Source: Corynebacterium cystitidis (GTDB lineage: Bacteria > Actinomycetota > Actinomycetes > Mycobacteriales > Mycobacteriaceae). From it: 64,000 nucleotides of DNA. A model generated the notes under the pieces. The model did not search any database. It saw only the letters and a program-made list of their open reading frames with translations, and was not told where the DNA came from. Position 1 is the first letter of the stretch. Each line of letters begins with the position of its first letter. The position numbers were made by a program, and so were the translations under genes. The stretch covers positions 1,488,001 to 1,552,000 of the forward strand of contig NZ_LT906473.1 in NCBI RefSeq assembly GCF_900187295.1, written 5' to 3'. Below, in pieces: positions 1 to 9,570 of this stretch.

Positions 1-1163
1 ACGCAGATCTGCCTGAGGAGTTCACACCGAACAAGCGTGTTGGCTCCGTGCTGAAGAAGCGCGGCAGCGCTGCCACCGAGGGCGACATCGACTGGGCTTG
101 GGGCGAGCTGCTGGCCTTCGGTTCCCTTGCCGCTGATGAGGGCAAGCTGGTTCGCCTGGCTGGTGAGGATTCCCAGCGTGGTACCTTCACCCAGCGCCAC
201 GCGGTGCTGTTTGACCCAGAGACTGGCGAGGGCTTCAACCCGCTGCACCAGCACGCAGTGGAATCCGGCAACGGCGGTAAGTTCCTCGTGTACAACTCGT
301 CGTTGACTGAATTCGCTGGTATGGGCTTTGAGTACGGCTACACCGTGGGCAACGAGGATGCGGTTGTTGCTTGGGAGGCACAGTTCGGTGACTTCGCCAA
401 CGGCGGCCAAACAATTATCGACGAGTACATCTCCTCCGGTGAGACCAAGTGGGGCCAGCTGTCCAGCCTGATCCTGCTGCTGCCTCACGGTTACGAGGGC
501 CAGGGGCCAGACCACTCCTCTGCTCGCATCGAGCGCTTCCTACAGCTGTGCGCTGAAGGTTCGATGACCGTGGCTCAGCCCACCACCCCGGCTAACCACT
601 TCCACCTGCTGCGCCGCCAGGCTCTCGGCCAGATGAAGCGACCACTGGTTGTGTTCACCCCGAAGTCCATGCTGCGTAACAAGGCTGCGGTCTCCCAACC
701 GGCTGACTTCACGGAGCAGAAGTCCTTCCGCTCCGTGATCAATGACCCGAACCTGGTTGATGTCAACAACAAGAAGGTCGGAGACACCGACAAGGTCACC
801 ACTGTGCTGCTGTGCTCCGGCAAGATCTACTACGAGTTGGAGAAGCGTCGCCAGAAGGATGAGCGTGACGATGTCGCCATTGTTCGTATCGAGATGCTGC
901 ACCCAATCCCATTCAACCGTTTGGGAGAAGCATTCGAGCATTACCCGAACATGAAGGAGCTGCGCTTCGTCCAGGACGAGCCTGCTAACCAGGGCCCATG
1001 GCCGTTCTACCAGGAGCACCTCAAGACATTCCTGCCTGACCTGCCAGAGCTCAAGCGCGTGTCGCGCCGCGCGCAGTCCACCACCGCAACTGGTGTGACC
1101 AAGGTGCACCAGCAGGAAGAAAAACAGCTGATCGACGAGGCTTTCGCCAAGGAGACCAAGTAA
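1..1163 (+). CDS. odhA: 2-oxoglutarate dehydrogenase E1 (OdhA), C-terminal part
   Basis: The reading frame is open from position 3, so this is the last ~386 residues of a gene that begins outside the window; the GTG at 48 is an internal Val codon. The protein matches the transketolase-like C-terminal half of the E1 component of 2-oxoglutarate dehydrogenase, including the 'MLHPIPF' and '[12 protein letters not shown]' regions. In corynebacteria OdhA is a large protein in which an E2-like acyltransferase domain is fused to E1; that part would lie upstream and cannot be checked here. It acts in the TCA cycle, converting 2-oxoglutarate to succinyl-CoA. It is followed by a strong hairpin terminator. 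Confidence 0.93.
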   Translation, partial: ADLPEEFTPNKRVGSVLKKRGSAATEGDIDWAWGELLAFGSLAADEGKLVRLAGEDSQRGTFTQRHAVLFDPETGEGFNPLHQHAVESGNGGKFLVYNSSLTEFAGMGFEYGYTVGNEDAVVAWEAQFGDFANGGQTIIDEYISSGETKWGQLSSLILLLPHGYEGQGPDHSSARIERFLQLCAEGSMTVAQPTTPANHFHLLRRQALGQMKRPLVVFTPKSMLRNKAAVSQPADFTEQKSFRSVINDPNLVDVNNKKVGDTDKVTTVLLCSGKIYYELEKRRQKDERDDVAIVRIEMLHPIPFNRLGEAFEHYPNMKELRFVQDEPANQGPWPFYQEHLKTFLPDLPELKRVSRRAQSTTATGVTKVHQQEEKQLIDEAFAKETK

Positions 1164-1176
1164 TCACTGCGGAGTA

Positions 1177-1216
1177 GGTCGCGCCTGACAATCACTGCCA
1201 GGCGCGGCCTTTCTCG
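1177..1216. terminator. Bidirectional hairpin terminator after odhA
   Basis: GGTCGCGCCTG (1177-1187) pairs with CAGGCGCGGCC (1199-1209) across an 11-nt loop, with one G-U pair, followed by CTTTCTCGTT. It lies between the convergent odhA and lipoprotein genes and overlaps the last codons of the latter, so it can serve both strands. Confidence 0.75.
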
Positions 1217-1971
1217 TTGTCATGGTCGCTATTCCGGTCTTTCAGTTTGTAGGCCGAGTTGGATGAGCTGAGCCAATCTGACACCACTGCCGAAACTGAG
1301 CCTTGTCGACGCGCACGCGTGACGAGTTTGTCGAGCTCATCCGTGGACAAGGAACGCGTGACACTGTTAATCGCGTCTAATTCACCCCGGGTAAACAACC
1401 CTTTGTGGAACACAGGGACAATATTTTGCGGCAGGCTGTCAAACTCATTACCCTCGCAACCTTCAGCCGGAGACGGGTCCGTTGTTGCAACGTTGCCCGG
1501 CAGCGAACCAACAAATTCATCGTAGGTGCGTTGTGAAAGCTCGCCATCATTGGCTGTCAGACCAGTGCTGGAGTCAGTTTCAAGGCCAAATTCGTCGACG
1601 ATCTCCCCTGCTGCAGTAGTGTTCATTGTCCCTAGCAGTTCGCCGGTGCAGCCCACAATGAAGTTGACTTCGCTGCGCTGCAGTCGCGCCATGCGGTCTT
1701 GCGCCTTCGGGTCTATCTCAACAGACACGTTGGAGTTGCGGTCCTGGTCTTGCAAAGTTTGGTGATAAAGCTCACCGAGAACCATTTGCTCGCTCGATGA
1801 GGCGTTGACAGAAATTGAGATTGGGGCGTCGTAGCTCAGCTGCACATCCGTCGAGGGTGCGTTGGAGCTACAGGCTGAAAACACTAACCCCGCGGCTACA
1901 ACGGATGCGGTGGCTGTTGTTACACGTCGCCATGTGTGCCGTTCTTGTGTGCGTTGCTGCATGGTGGGCAC
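1192..1971 (-). CDS. Putative lipoprotein, possible solute-binding fold
   Basis: The 259-residue protein has a lipoprotein signal: basic N-terminus, hydrophobic stretch and lipobox F-S-A-C with the acylated Cys at residue 34. The rest is soluble. Stretches such as 'ISISVNASSSEQMVLGELYHQ' followed by 'VNFIVGCTGELLG' loosely recall the first lobe of OpuAC/ProX-type osmoprotectant-binding proteins, but no permease or ATPase is nearby and the length is a little short. The start is GTG at 1971, with AAGGA about 8 nt upstream. Function is not established; an extracytoplasmic ligand-binding lipoprotein is the best guess. Confidence 0.7.
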   Translation of the reverse strand: MPTMQQRTQERHTWRRVTTATASVVAAGLVFSACSSNAPSTDVQLSYDAPISISVNASSSEQMVLGELYHQTLQDQDRNSNVSVEIDPKAQDRMARLQRSEVNFIVGCTGELLGTMNTTAAGEIVDEFGLETDSSTGLTANDGELSQRTYDEFVGSLPGNVATTDPSPAEGCEGNEFDSLPQNIVPVFHKGLFTRGELDAINSVTRSLSTDELDKLVTRARRQGSVSAVVSDWLSSSNSAYKLKDRNSDHDNEKGRAWQ

Positions 1972-2003
1972 TGATGCATCCTTTCGTCCGCGGGGAAAAC
2001 TTC

Positions 2004-2018
2004 GGTCTAGAATAGACC
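2004..2018. promoter_or_regulatory. Short inverted repeat in the lipoprotein promoter region
   Basis: GGTCTA-GAA-TAGACC is a perfect 6-bp inverted repeat about 33 bp upstream of the GTG start at 1971. On the minus strand it overlaps a TATTCT hexamer that could be the -10 element, so it may be an operator. No regulator is identified. Confidence 0.3.
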
Positions 2019-2030
2019 AGAGTGTTGATC

Positions 2031-2567
2031 CTACCGGGTCTCGTCGGTGCGTGGCTCATCTACACCTGGTGCAGGCTGGTTTGCCTGCGGAGCTGCGCCC
2101 TGCATTCCGGCGATGAGGTCGCGTGCCTCTGCTGCACGCTGCGATGCGCACAGGACGTCATAACGGCCTGCAATGATCTGGGTGTGTGAGGAGAAGTCGC
2201 GCGCCCCACCAGTTGCGCCGTAGCTGATGGCTGCGAAGATCAGGCCGAAGATGGCACCCATAATGATGCCGGTGAGCAAAGGGGTCCAGAAACCAACGCT
2301 GAGGATGATCCAGAACAGGGCAAAGAACAGGCCCCAGAACGCGCCGGCAAGCGCACCTCCACCAAGCACACGCCCCCAGGTCAGGCGGCCGGTGATCTTT
2401 TCTACCTCCATGAGGTCCACACCGACGATAGCTAGGTCTTCAACGGGGAACTCACGGTCCGAAAGGTGGTCCACAGCAGCTTGAGCCTCAGCGTAGGTGT
2501 TGAAGCTCCCGACGGGCCAGCCTGCTGGTCGCTGACGAAGTTGACGAGCGTTTTGATTCATAGTCAT
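2031..2567 (-). CDS. General stress protein 17M-like membrane protein
   Basis: The 178-residue protein starts with a motif typical of the GSP17M/YflT family: 'GSFNTYAEAQAAVDHLSD' followed by 'DLAIVGVDL'. A Gly/Ala-rich hydrophobic region with two likely membrane segments (about residues 70-125) follows, then a cytoplasmic tail. I chose the ATG at 2567, which has GGAGG 12 nt upstream; an in-frame start at 2615 would add 16 residues lacking family similarity. Its molecular role is unknown; relatives are induced by stress. Confidence 0.75.
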   Translation of the reverse strand: MTMNQNARQLRQRPAGWPVGSFNTYAEAQAAVDHLSDREFPVEDLAIVGVDLMEVEKITGRLTWGRVLGGGALAGAFWGLFFALFWIILSVGFWTPLLTGIIMGAIFGLIFAAISYGATGGARDFSSHTQIIAGRYDVLCASQRAAEARDLIAGMQGAAPQANQPAPGVDEPRTDETR

Positions 2568-2656
2568 TTTTAGAAAAATCCTCCAAAATATTTGAAAATT
2601 CTTAGGTACTTCCATTAAGACAACGGCTCAGCTGCAGAATTTGTTCCCCGCCCGTC

Positions 2657-2669
2657 TACACTATTTTTC
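2657..2669 (+). promoter_or_regulatory. Leaderless promoter of the MgtE_N/CBS gene
   Basis: TACACT (2657-2662) fits the actinobacterial -10 consensus TANNNT and ends 7 nt before the ATG at 2670, so transcription should start at or next to the start codon. No Shine-Dalgarno is present. Confidence 0.5.
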
Positions 2670-3959
2670 ATGAGTTCCATTACTCGTCTCTACGCTGGCC
2701 GGCTATCCGGTTTACAAGTCCGTGGCCCTGACTTCGAAGTGATTGGCCGTGTGCGAGATGTCGTCGTTACGCTCCGGCCTTACCCCCAGCCGTCGCGCGT
2801 GCTCGGCCTCGTAGTCGAGTTGGTGAACAAACGGCGGATTTTCCTCCCGATGCTGCGTGTGGCCTCCATCGACCCTGCAGATATCACGCTGGCGACAGGG
2901 TCGGTGTCGATGCGCACGTTCCGGGTGCGCGCAGGTGAGCAGACGATCCTCGGCGATGTCATCGGTACCCGCATCTACACCAATGACCCTGATTTCAAAG
3001 AGCTCCACGGCAAAGCCTGTGAGGTAGCAGATCTGGAAATCGAACGGACACGCACCCGCGATTGGATTGTCTCTAAAGCAGCGGTCTTCACCGATCGGCC
3101 GAAGTTTGGGCGTTCTCCACAGCTCCACACTGTGCCGTGGGCCTCGGTGGAGGGGTTAGTCCCCAGCAGCACGGTGTCTGAGCAGCAGGTGGCCGAGCAC
3201 ATCGCCATGTTTGATGATATGCGCCCCGCGGACGTGGCAAATTATTTGTCGGATCTGCCTGAAACAACTCGGCATTCGCTAGCGCGCGAGCTTGACGACG
3301 AGCGCCTGGCGGACGTAGTCCAGGAGCTTCCCGAAGACGACCAAAAATCACTGCTCGAAGAAATGGACATTGAACGCGCTGCGGACGTTCTGGAAGAGAT
3401 GGACCCAGACGACGCTGCCGATATTCTCCAAGAACTCGACGATTCCAAGGCCGAGGTTCTCCTTGAGCTGATGGATCCGGAAGAGTCTGCACCCGTGCGC
3501 CGCTTGATGAGTTTCTCCCCGGAAACAGTAGGAGCGCTCATGACTCCGGAGCCGCTCGTCCTAACCCCACAAACCACGGTGGCCGAAGCACTGGCCTTGG
3601 CGCGTGACCCTGACCTGACCACCGCCTTATCATCGTTAGTGTTCGTCGTGCGCCCTCCCACTGCCACCCCGACGGGACGTTACTTGGGCTGTGTGCATCT
3701 TCAGAAATTGCTACGCGAACCGCCCTCCACGTTGATCGGTGGCATCCTTGACCCCGACCTTCCGCAGCTGTACGCGGATGATTCTGAGGAGACCGCCGCC
3801 CGCTACTTTGCTACCTATAACCTGGTGTGCGGGCCGGTGCTTGACGACGACGGCCACCTTCTTGGTGCCGTCAGCGTTGATGACCTGTTAGACCATTTGC
3901 TGCCTGAAAACTGGCGCGAAGACGACCTGCGACCACAGCGAGGTGCAACACGTGGCTGA
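2670..3959 (+). CDS. MgtE N-terminal-domain/CBS protein with PRC-barrel-like N-terminus
   Basis: A 429-residue soluble protein. Residues ~1-150 look like tandem PRC-barrel-type beta domains. Residues ~165-280 carry the acidic helical repeats of the MgtE N-domain (DADIL-like 'ERAADVLEEMDPDDAADIL'). Residues ~285-420 form a CBS pair. The membrane channel domain of true MgtE magnesium transporters is missing, so this is a sensor/regulatory relative rather than a transporter. The next gene, a DUF1003 membrane protein, starts 8 nt before this stop codon, so the two are translationally linked and may work together at the membrane. The gene has a leaderless promoter. Confidence 0.85.
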   Translation: MSSITRLYAGRLSGLQVRGPDFEVIGRVRDVVVTLRPYPQPSRVLGLVVELVNKRRIFLPMLRVASIDPADITLATGSVSMRTFRVRAGEQTILGDVIGTRIYTNDPDFKELHGKACEVADLEIERTRTRDWIVSKAAVFTDRPKFGRSPQLHTVPWASVEGLVPSSTVSEQQVAEHIAMFDDMRPADVANYLSDLPETTRHSLARELDDERLADVVQELPEDDQKSLLEEMDIERAADVLEEMDPDDAADILQELDDSKAEVLLELMDPEESAPVRRLMSFSPETVGALMTPEPLVLTPQTTVAEALALARDPDLTTALSSLVFVVRPPTATPTGRYLGCVHLQKLLREPPSTLIGGILDPDLPQLYADDSEETAARYFATYNLVCGPVLDDDGHLLGAVSVDDLLDHLLPENWREDDLRPQRGATRG

Positions 3960-4521
3960 GTACAACCGTTCTGATCTGGAAACGCCGGTGGGCGCTAAGC
4001 GTCGCCGCCTGATTCGCCTCGACGACGAAACCATCGGTGCCGCAGCGGAAAAAGTGGCTCGCTTCTTCGGCACAGGCCGCTATTTGATGTGGCAGACCGT
4101 GGTGGTGGTGCTGTGGATTGCGTTGAATATCGGCGGGTTCTGGTGGCAGTGGGACCCTTATCCCTTTATCTTGCTTAATCTGGCATTTTCTACGCAGGCG
4201 GCGTACTCCGCGCCACTGATTCTGCTGGCGCAGAACCGCCAGGAAGACCGCGACAAGGTGACTCTTGCTGCTGACCGTCGCCGGGATGAGCAAACGAAGG
4301 CTGATACCGAGTTCCTTGCCCGCGAGCTAGCCAGCGTGCGCCTGGCGATGGGCGACATGGTCTCCCGCGACTACCTGCGCCACGAACTTGATGATGTGAA
4401 AGGGCTCCTCGAGCGGATCGAGGCCAAGTTGGACGATGCCGCCGCGAAAGACAATGAAAGCTACCACGATCTAGCCGAACCTATTCAGGGCGATCTGAAT
4501 GCGAAACCCACGGACCGCTAA
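3952..4521 (+). CDS. DUF1003 family membrane protein
   Basis: A 189-residue protein with a basic N-terminus, two transmembrane helices (about residues 45-65 and 75-95) in the DUF1003 pattern 'FILLNLAFSTQAAYSAPLILLAQNRQ', then a charged coiled-coil C-terminal half. I chose GTG 3952 because GAGG lies 8 nt upstream; GTG 3943 would add three residues without a good ribosome site. It overlaps the MgtE_N/CBS gene by 8 nt. Function is unknown; pairing of DUF1003 with MgtE_N/CBS proteins is conserved in actinobacteria and suggests a shared ion-related role (inference). Confidence 0.85.
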   Translation: MAEYNRSDLETPVGAKRRRLIRLDDETIGAAAEKVARFFGTGRYLMWQTVVVVLWIALNIGGFWWQWDPYPFILLNLAFSTQAAYSAPLILLAQNRQEDRDKVTLAADRRRDEQTKADTEFLARELASVRLAMGDMVSRDYLRHELDDVKGLLERIEAKLDDAAAKDNESYHDLAEPIQGDLNAKPTDR

Positions 4522-4570
4522 ATCTTCAGGTGTTTGTGTCTCCAGCTCTGCCCTATACTGAAGGACAACA

Positions 4571-5704
4571 ATGACTGCTTTGACTGAATCCGCTGTCCGC
4601 AGCGCGCTCTCCCGCGTAGAGGATCCCGAAATTGGCAAGCCGATCACCGAGCTGGACATGGTCAATTCCATCCAGATTGATGGCAACCATGTCTCCGTCG
4701 AGGTGTTGCTCACCATCGCCGGCTGCCCGATGCGCAACACGATCGAATCCAACACACGTGCAGTGTTAGAAGACCTCGAAGGTGTAGGTGAGGTCACCGT
4801 CACCATGGGTGCGATGACCGATGAACAGCGCAAGGCCTTGCGACAGCGGCTACGTGGCGATATTACTGAGCCTGTTATCCCGTTTGCACAGCCTGGGTCT
4901 ACTACCCGTGTGTTTGCAGTAGCGTCTGGCAAAGGCGGCGTTGGCAAGTCCTCCATGACCGCGAACCTCGCTGTGTCCATGGCCAATCAGGGCTTGAAGG
5001 TTGGCATCGTGGATGCTGATATTTACGGCCACTCCATTCCCGGACTCATGGGCTCGGTTGGGCAGAACCCCACCATGGTCGAGGATATGATCATGCCCCC
5101 GATCGCCCACGACGTGAAGCACATTTCTATCGGACAGTTTGTCGAGGGCAACTCCCCTGTGGTGTGGCGTGGCCCGATGCTGCACCGCGCACTCCAACAG
5201 TTCCTCGCTGACGTTTTCTGGGGTGACCTCGATGTGCTGTTCATGGACCTGCCACCAGGAACCGGTGACGTAGCTATTTCCGTGGCTCAGCTAGTTCCCA
5301 ACGCGGAACTGCTGATTGTCACCACCCCGCAAGCGGCGGCGGCAGAGGTAGCTGAGCGTGCCGGCTCCATCTCGCAGCAGACCCGCCAGCGTGTCACCGG
5401 CGTGATCGAAAATATGTCAGCAATGGTGATGCCGGACGGCAGCCTCGTGGACGTGTTTGGCCAAGGCGGTGGCCAGAAAGTTGCGGATCGCCTCACTGCC
5501 CTGACCGGTGGAGAAGTACCACTGCTCGGCTCCATTCCGTTGGATCCGCAGCTGCGCGTACAAGGCGACGAGGGCACCCCCGTGGTGTTGTCCCACCCCA
5601 CCAGTGAGGCTGCGAAAGCGATCAACCACATCGTCGAGAAGCTCATCGTGCGCAAAGATTCACTGGCGGGTAAATCTCTGAACCTGGGTGTGGCAGGTCG
5701 CTAG
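4571..5704 (+). CDS. mrp: Mrp/NBP35-type P-loop ATPase (Fe-S carrier family)
   Basis: A 377-residue protein with an N-terminal MIP18/DUF59 domain containing the conserved Cys52 in 'TIAGCPMR', then the deviant Walker A SGKGGVGKSS (119-128) and the 'MDLPPGTGDV' motif. The family carries or helps transfer iron-sulfur clusters. The C-terminal CXXC motif that bridges clusters in ApbC/Mrp is absent: the equivalent 'ENMS' region continues with 'AMVMPDGS'. A TATACT hexamer and GAAGGA precede the ATG at 4571. The order mrp-tatB-anti-sigma-sigE matches Mycobacterium and Corynebacterium. Confidence 0.92.
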   Translation: MTALTESAVRSALSRVEDPEIGKPITELDMVNSIQIDGNHVSVEVLLTIAGCPMRNTIESNTRAVLEDLEGVGEVTVTMGAMTDEQRKALRQRLRGDITEPVIPFAQPGSTTRVFAVASGKGGVGKSSMTANLAVSMANQGLKVGIVDADIYGHSIPGLMGSVGQNPTMVEDMIMPPIAHDVKHISIGQFVEGNSPVVWRGPMLHRALQQFLADVFWGDLDVLFMDLPPGTGDVAISVAQLVPNAELLIVTTPQAAAAEVAERAGSISQQTRQRVTGVIENMSAMVMPDGSLVDVFGQGGGQKVADRLTALTGGEVPLLGSIPLDPQLRVQGDEGTPVVLSHPTSEAAKAINHIVEKLIVRKDSLAGKSLNLGVAGR

Positions 5705-5757
5705 CGCGTTTCGACGGCCGGGCCGGCAACCTCAACGGCGCAACTTTTAGGTGATAT

Positions 5758-6237
5758 CTAGGTAATATCTTCCCAGGAGAATCCGCCACCAGTGGAATAA
5801 TCGCCTTTATCGTCTTTCTTGCCATCGCTAGCAGTGGTGGAGTCGCCCGTGCGGTGGTTGTCGCGTGCTGCACGGCGCAGCTTATTCTGGCTCGCAGTTC
5901 CCGAACCAGTGTGATCCTCCGGATCGTCTTCCATCATTTTTTTCGGATCGAACTGGTCTAAGTAGTCCTCGTTTTCATCGAACAACACTTTCGCCACGGC
6001 CCGCTTCGGACCCATCGCGGCGTACTGGGAGACAGTGTTCAAAGGCTTGCGTAACTCTTCAAAGTCCTCGCCGAAATCGTCGTTAAGCTCGGCCTTAGCG
6101 TTATTAATGGCTTTGCGGGCGGCGTAGATCGCAGCCTTGATATCTTCGATTACTCCTGGCAGCTTTTCCGGACCAATGATAACGAAGCCAATAATGATGA
6201 TGAAGAAAATCTCCATCCAGCCGATACTGTCAAACAC
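5758..6237 (-). CDS. tatB: Sec-independent protein translocase TatB
   Basis: A 159-residue protein with a single N-terminal membrane helix starting 'MFDSIGWMEIFFIIIIGFVI', the 'GPEKLP' hinge and a long amphipathic helix, then a polar disordered C-terminal tail. This is the TatB pattern. TatB forms the substrate-receptor complex with TatC for export of folded twin-arginine proteins; tatA/tatC are not in the window. The start is GTG at 6237 with AAGGTGG 6 nt upstream. It lies downstream of the sigE/anti-sigma pair on the same strand, as in other corynebacteria. Confidence 0.9.
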   Translation of the reverse strand: MFDSIGWMEIFFIIIIGFVIIGPEKLPGVIEDIKAAIYAARKAINNAKAELNDDFGEDFEELRKPLNTVSQYAAMGPKRAVAKVLFDENEDYLDQFDPKKMMEDDPEDHTGSGTASQNKLRRAARDNHRTGDSTTASDGKKDDKGDYSTGGGFSWEDIT

Positions 6238-6301
6238 ACGTCCACCTTAATACGATCCGGGCGCACTGTCTCATTTAGTGACTCGCTCCGATCGTAGCCC
6301 A

Positions 6302-6694
6302 TTAGCCTCGACGAAACAGCGAACGCATTCCGTTCTCAAGCCCCTCACGTGCCTGATCAACAGGTGAGTGCAACGGCTGATTGCGTGCCTGCTGGGCCTC
6401 CGGGTCCAAAGCAATCTGCGCCAGCCGCTCCACCAAGCCACGGGGTGCGCGCACACCCTCCTCCACATTGGATCCGCGCACGATTTCCGCGGCGGAACGC
6501 TGCGTATGCACTTCCTCGCGGCATTGCGGGCAATGCACTATATGGACGCGGACGCGGTGCTGGGCAGCCTCGGACATTTCGCCGTCCACAAATGCGGTTA
6601 CCGCTTCAGGGCTGAGATGGTCAATTGAGCTGATCTCTAAACGCAGGCGTCGCCGCAAAGAACGGCGCATCGGAACGGGTTTCTTAGCCGTCAC
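6302..6694 (-). CDS. cseE: Zinc-binding anti-sigma factor of SigE
   Basis: A 130-residue soluble protein with the ZAS signature H-x3-C-x2-C ('HIVHCPQC') preceded by 'LSPEAVTAFVDGEMSEA', typical of RseA/CseE/RsrA anti-sigma factors. It should bind SigE and release it on envelope or redox stress. The start is GTG 6694 with a strong AGGAGGAGG 5 nt upstream. It follows sigE by 69 nt on the same strand. The highly basic N-terminus and the C-terminal tail are not part of the zinc domain. Confidence 0.88.
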   Translation of the reverse strand: MTAKKPVPMRRSLRRRLRLEISSIDHLSPEAVTAFVDGEMSEAAQHRVRVHIVHCPQCREEVHTQRSAAEIVRGSNVEEGVRAPRGLVERLAQIALDPEAQQARNQPLHSPVDQAREGLENGMRSLFRRG

Positions 6695-6763
6695 GTCGAC
6701 CTCCTCCTGCCTGCTTCTTTCCAGCTACTTCCATCTACATCTAGCTACTTTGGATACGCCTTC

Positions 6764-7441
6764 TTAGCGCGTGCGCAGCAAAATCTGTACTTCTTCGTCC
6801 TCTACTGCCTGGGCCTCCAGGAACTTACGTAACTGGGTACGTCCACGGTGGATGCGCGAGCGGACCGTACCCATCTTCACTCCGAGCGTCTCAGCAATTT
6901 CTTCGTAGCTCATGCCCACAACATCACAGAGGACCACTGCCACGCGGAAGTCAGGGCCCATCTGGTCCAAAGCTTCTTGCAACGCCGGGTCCAAATTAGA
7001 CACAGTGTAGGCCTGTTCGGGAGTCATATCTGTTCCAGGCACACGCTCGTAATCCTCAGGAAGCGCTTCCATCCGAATTTTGTTGCGATGACGCACCATG
7101 TCAAGAAACAGATTGGTGGTAATGCGATGCAGCCACCCTTCAAATGTGCCGGGCTGGTAGTTCTTCAGACTCCGGAAGACACGCATGAAAGTTTCTTGGG
7201 TGAGATCTTCCGCATCGTGCTGATTACCCGACAAGCGGAACGCGAGGCGGTACACACTATCGGCGTGCTGGGAGACGAGCTCGGCCCACGATGGCATCTC
7301 GCCTAGCCCCGCATCAAACGCGGCGGTGCCCTCCAATACTTCTCCCGCATCAGCTTCCGCCGCAACGTCATCGTGGAATACCGAAGTTTCGGTTACGGCA
7401 GTGTCATCATCGCGCATGGTTACCATTTTGACTGATTTCAT
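6764..7441 (-). CDS. sigE: ECF RNA polymerase sigma factor SigE
   Basis: The protein has the sigma-70 region 2 block ('[16 protein letters not shown]', '-10 recognition' '[17 protein letters not shown]') and region 4 helix-turn-helix ('[25 protein letters not shown]'). It is an extracytoplasmic-function sigma factor controlling envelope stress genes. The start is uncertain. ATGs at 7441, 7426 and 7417 all lack a clear Shine-Dalgarno; extending to 7564 would run into the divergent O-methyltransferase start. The 225-residue form from 7441 is given. The adjacent cseE encodes its likely anti-sigma factor. Confidence 0.88.
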   Translation of the reverse strand: MKSVKMVTMRDDDTAVTETSVFHDDVAAEADAGEVLEGTAAFDAGLGEMPSWAELVSQHADSVYRLAFRLSGNQHDAEDLTQETFMRVFRSLKNYQPGTFEGWLHRITTNLFLDMVRHRNKIRMEALPEDYERVPGTDMTPEQAYTVSNLDPALQEALDQMGPDFRVAVVLCDVVGMSYEEIAETLGVKMGTVRSRIHRGRTQLRKFLEAQAVEDEEVQILLRTR

Positions 7442-7534
7442 TGCCAAACACCAATGTTTGTTCTTATATATTCCTGTGAACCCGCTATTTGGGGGCTTTT
7501 CACCGTGGCTCCCCCACCAGGGACCTAAACACCC

Positions 7535-7548
7535 TAGACTTAAAGCTT
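7535..7548 (+). promoter_or_regulatory. Leaderless promoter of the O-methyltransferase gene
   Basis: TAGACT (7535-7540) ends 8 nt before the GTG at 7549; there is no ribosome-binding site, so the mRNA probably starts at the start codon. The divergent sigE start lies about 100 bp away. Confidence 0.5.
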
Positions 7549-8196
7549 GTGAGTAATACTGCATTTAGTGCCATCCAAAGCTATATCGAGTCGCGGACTG
7601 ACTTGCCCGAATCGCTAACAGTCGCGCGTGACGATGCCGCCGAGTACAGCTTAAGCATTCCTGACGACTCCACCGGACGGCTGCTCACTACGTTAACTGC
7701 AGCCTCAGCACATCCTGATTCCGCTGGAGCGGTGGCCATCACCCCAGCAGCCGCAGTAGTGGGCCTGTACATTCTGGCAGGGCTGGAAGGAAAAACCACT
7801 GTTACCTGCATCGACCCTGAGGCGGATTATCAAAATCGCGCTAAAGCAACTTTCCGCGAGGCCGGGTACCCTTCGTCGCGGGCCCGATTTCTGCCGTCTC
7901 GGCCGTCTGATGTGATCTCGCGGCTTGCCGCAGGCTCGTACCAGTTGGTCTATGTAGATGCCCCTAGCGTGGAGTTACCAACCTTGGTGCCGGAAGCGTA
8001 CACACTGCTTACACCTGGCGGGACACTGGTGATTCCGGATGCGTTGCTCGATGGCACGCTTGCCGACGAAACCCGCCGCGACCGCGATACCGAAGCTGCC
8101 CGTGAAGTCGATCAGTTAGTGGAAGCTTTTGACCAGGCTATTGTCACTCGCCTGCCTCTGGGGGCCGGTTTAACTTTGGTGACGCGCAAGGCTTAA
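7549..8196 (+). CDS. SAM-dependent O-methyltransferase
   Basis: A 215-residue class I methyltransferase of the O-MT family 3 type. The glycine-rich SAM loop is represented by '[26 protein letters not shown]', with '[10 protein letters not shown]' following. I chose GTG 7549 because similarity to corynebacterial homologs begins there ('[14 protein letters not shown]') and a -10 hexamer sits just upstream. The orthologous gene is divergent from sigE in Mycobacterium (Rv1220c region) and Corynebacterium. The substrate is unknown. Confidence 0.85.
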   Translation: MSNTAFSAIQSYIESRTDLPESLTVARDDAAEYSLSIPDDSTGRLLTTLTAASAHPDSAGAVAITPAAAVVGLYILAGLEGKTTVTCIDPEADYQNRAKATFREAGYPSSRARFLPSRPSDVISRLAAGSYQLVYVDAPSVELPTLVPEAYTLLTPGGTLVIPDALLDGTLADETRRDRDTEAAREVDQLVEAFDQAIVTRLPLGAGLTLVTRKA

Positions 8197-8226
8197 GTGC
8201 GCAAAAACATCCAGCTACGCAGCGTG

Positions 8227-8272
8227 ACGGCCCGCTTTCCTTTTCTTGGAGAAGGAAAGCGGGCCGTTGTCG
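8227..8272. terminator. Bidirectional terminator between O-methyltransferase and glgC
   Basis: A perfect 16-bp stem, ACGGCCCGCTTTCCTT (8227-8242) with AAGGAAAGCGGGCCGT (8252-8267), 9-nt loop, between two convergent genes. Its symmetric purine and pyrimidine tracts allow termination in both directions. Confidence 0.85.
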
Positions 8273-8291
8273 TCGTCAAGCGCGGTGTTTG

Positions 8292-9509
8292 TTAAACAAC
8301 TTCGTTCTTGCCCACTACCACAACGCCTCCCGGCGAAATCTTGAAGCGCGCCTCATCGCGTGCATTGTCGACGCCGATGATCTCACCGTCAGAAACATAC
8401 ACGTTCTTGTCAAGGATTGCGTGGCGAACAACCGCACCTCGTCCAACTCGGACACCTGGTAGCAGCACCGATCCTTCAACGGTTGCGCCTTCTTCCACGT
8501 GAACATCAGTGGAGACAACAGAGTTACGCACCGTCGCACCAGAAATGATCGATCCTGGGGCAACCATCGACGACTGGGCAATGCCGCCTTGGACGAACTT
8601 CGCCGGTGGCAGGTTGCCGTCTTCGGTGGAGTGAATTGGCCAGGACTTGTTGTAGAGGTTGAACACTGGGTGGACCGAAATCAGGTCCATATGTGCCTCG
8701 TAGAACGAGTCGATGGTACCAACGTCACGCCAATACCCCTTGTCACGCTCGGTTGCGCCTGGGACTTCGTTCTTGGAAAAGTCATAGACGTTGGCTTCAC
8801 CTTTACTGACGAAATATGGGATGATGTCGCCGCCCATATCGTGTTCAGACTCGTCATTCTGCTCGTCTTCCAGCAGAGCCTGCACAAGAGCTTCGGTGGA
8901 GAAGATGTAATTACCCATCGATGCAAATGCGGCGTTTGGATCATCCGGGGTTCCCGGTGGGTCCGCTGGCTTCTCCAGGAACTCAGTGATGGTGCCATCG
9001 TCATCAGCCTGGATAACACCAAAAGCGGTCGCCTCCTCACGAGGAACGCGGATCCCAGCCACCGTTGCTTGCTTGCCGGAAGCAATGTGGTCGTCGAGCA
9101 TTTGGCCCGGGTCCATGCGGTAGACGTGGTCTGCACCGAAGACGATGACGTAGTCAGGCTTCTCGTCGTAGATCAGGTTGAGGGACTGCACGATCGCATC
9201 GGCCGAGCCGTTGTACCAGCGCTTACCGCGCCGCTGCTGGGCAGGCACGGAGGCAATGTACTGCGGAGTTGGGCCCGAGACGTTCCACGCGGTTGCGATA
9301 TGGCGGTCCAACGAGTGGGACTTGTACTGGGTAAGCACCGCGATCTTGAGAAAGCCGGCGTTCACGAGGTTGGACAACACGAAGTCGATGAGACGGTAGT
9401 TGCCACCAAACGGAACGGCGGGCTTTGCTCGGTCAGCGGTTAGGGGGTAAAGGCGCTTGCCTTCACCACCGGCTAGGACAATGGCTAGAACATTTGACTT
9501 GGACTTCAC
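8292..9509 (-). CDS. glgC: Glucose-1-phosphate adenylyltransferase
   Basis: A 405-residue protein with the nucleotidyltransferase motif '[13 protein letters not shown]', 'KPAVPFGG', the sugar-phosphate region 'FASMGNYIF' and a C-terminal left-handed beta-helix. It makes ADP-glucose for glycogen synthesis. The start is GTG 9509, where family similarity begins ('[10 protein letters not shown]'); an ATG at 9596 would add 29 unrelated residues. It is divergent from glgA, with a palindromic GlxR-like site in between, so both genes are likely co-regulated by carbon supply. Confidence 0.92.
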   Translation of the reverse strand: MKSKSNVLAIVLAGGEGKRLYPLTADRAKPAVPFGGNYRLIDFVLSNLVNAGFLKIAVLTQYKSHSLDRHIATAWNVSGPTPQYIASVPAQQRRGKRWYNGSADAIVQSLNLIYDEKPDYVIVFGADHVYRMDPGQMLDDHIASGKQATVAGIRVPREEATAFGVIQADDDGTITEFLEKPADPPGTPDDPNAAFASMGNYIFSTEALVQALLEDEQNDESEHDMGGDIIPYFVSKGEANVYDFSKNEVPGATERDKGYWRDVGTIDSFYEAHMDLISVHPVFNLYNKSWPIHSTEDGNLPPAKFVQGGIAQSSMVAPGSIISGATVRNSVVSTDVHVEEGATVEGSVLLPGVRVGRGAVVRHAILDKNVYVSDGEIIGVDNARDEARFKISPGGVVVVGKNEVV

Positions 9510-9570
9510 ACTATCAATCCTATTGATTTCCGCGACTCTTTGCAGGGCGAATGTGCGTCGCATACCAAAC

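Noticed and set aside
8499..9443. 314-codon plus-strand frame opposite glgC
   Set aside because: Antisense shadow of a conserved GlgC frame with low-complexity Val/Trp/Arg content.
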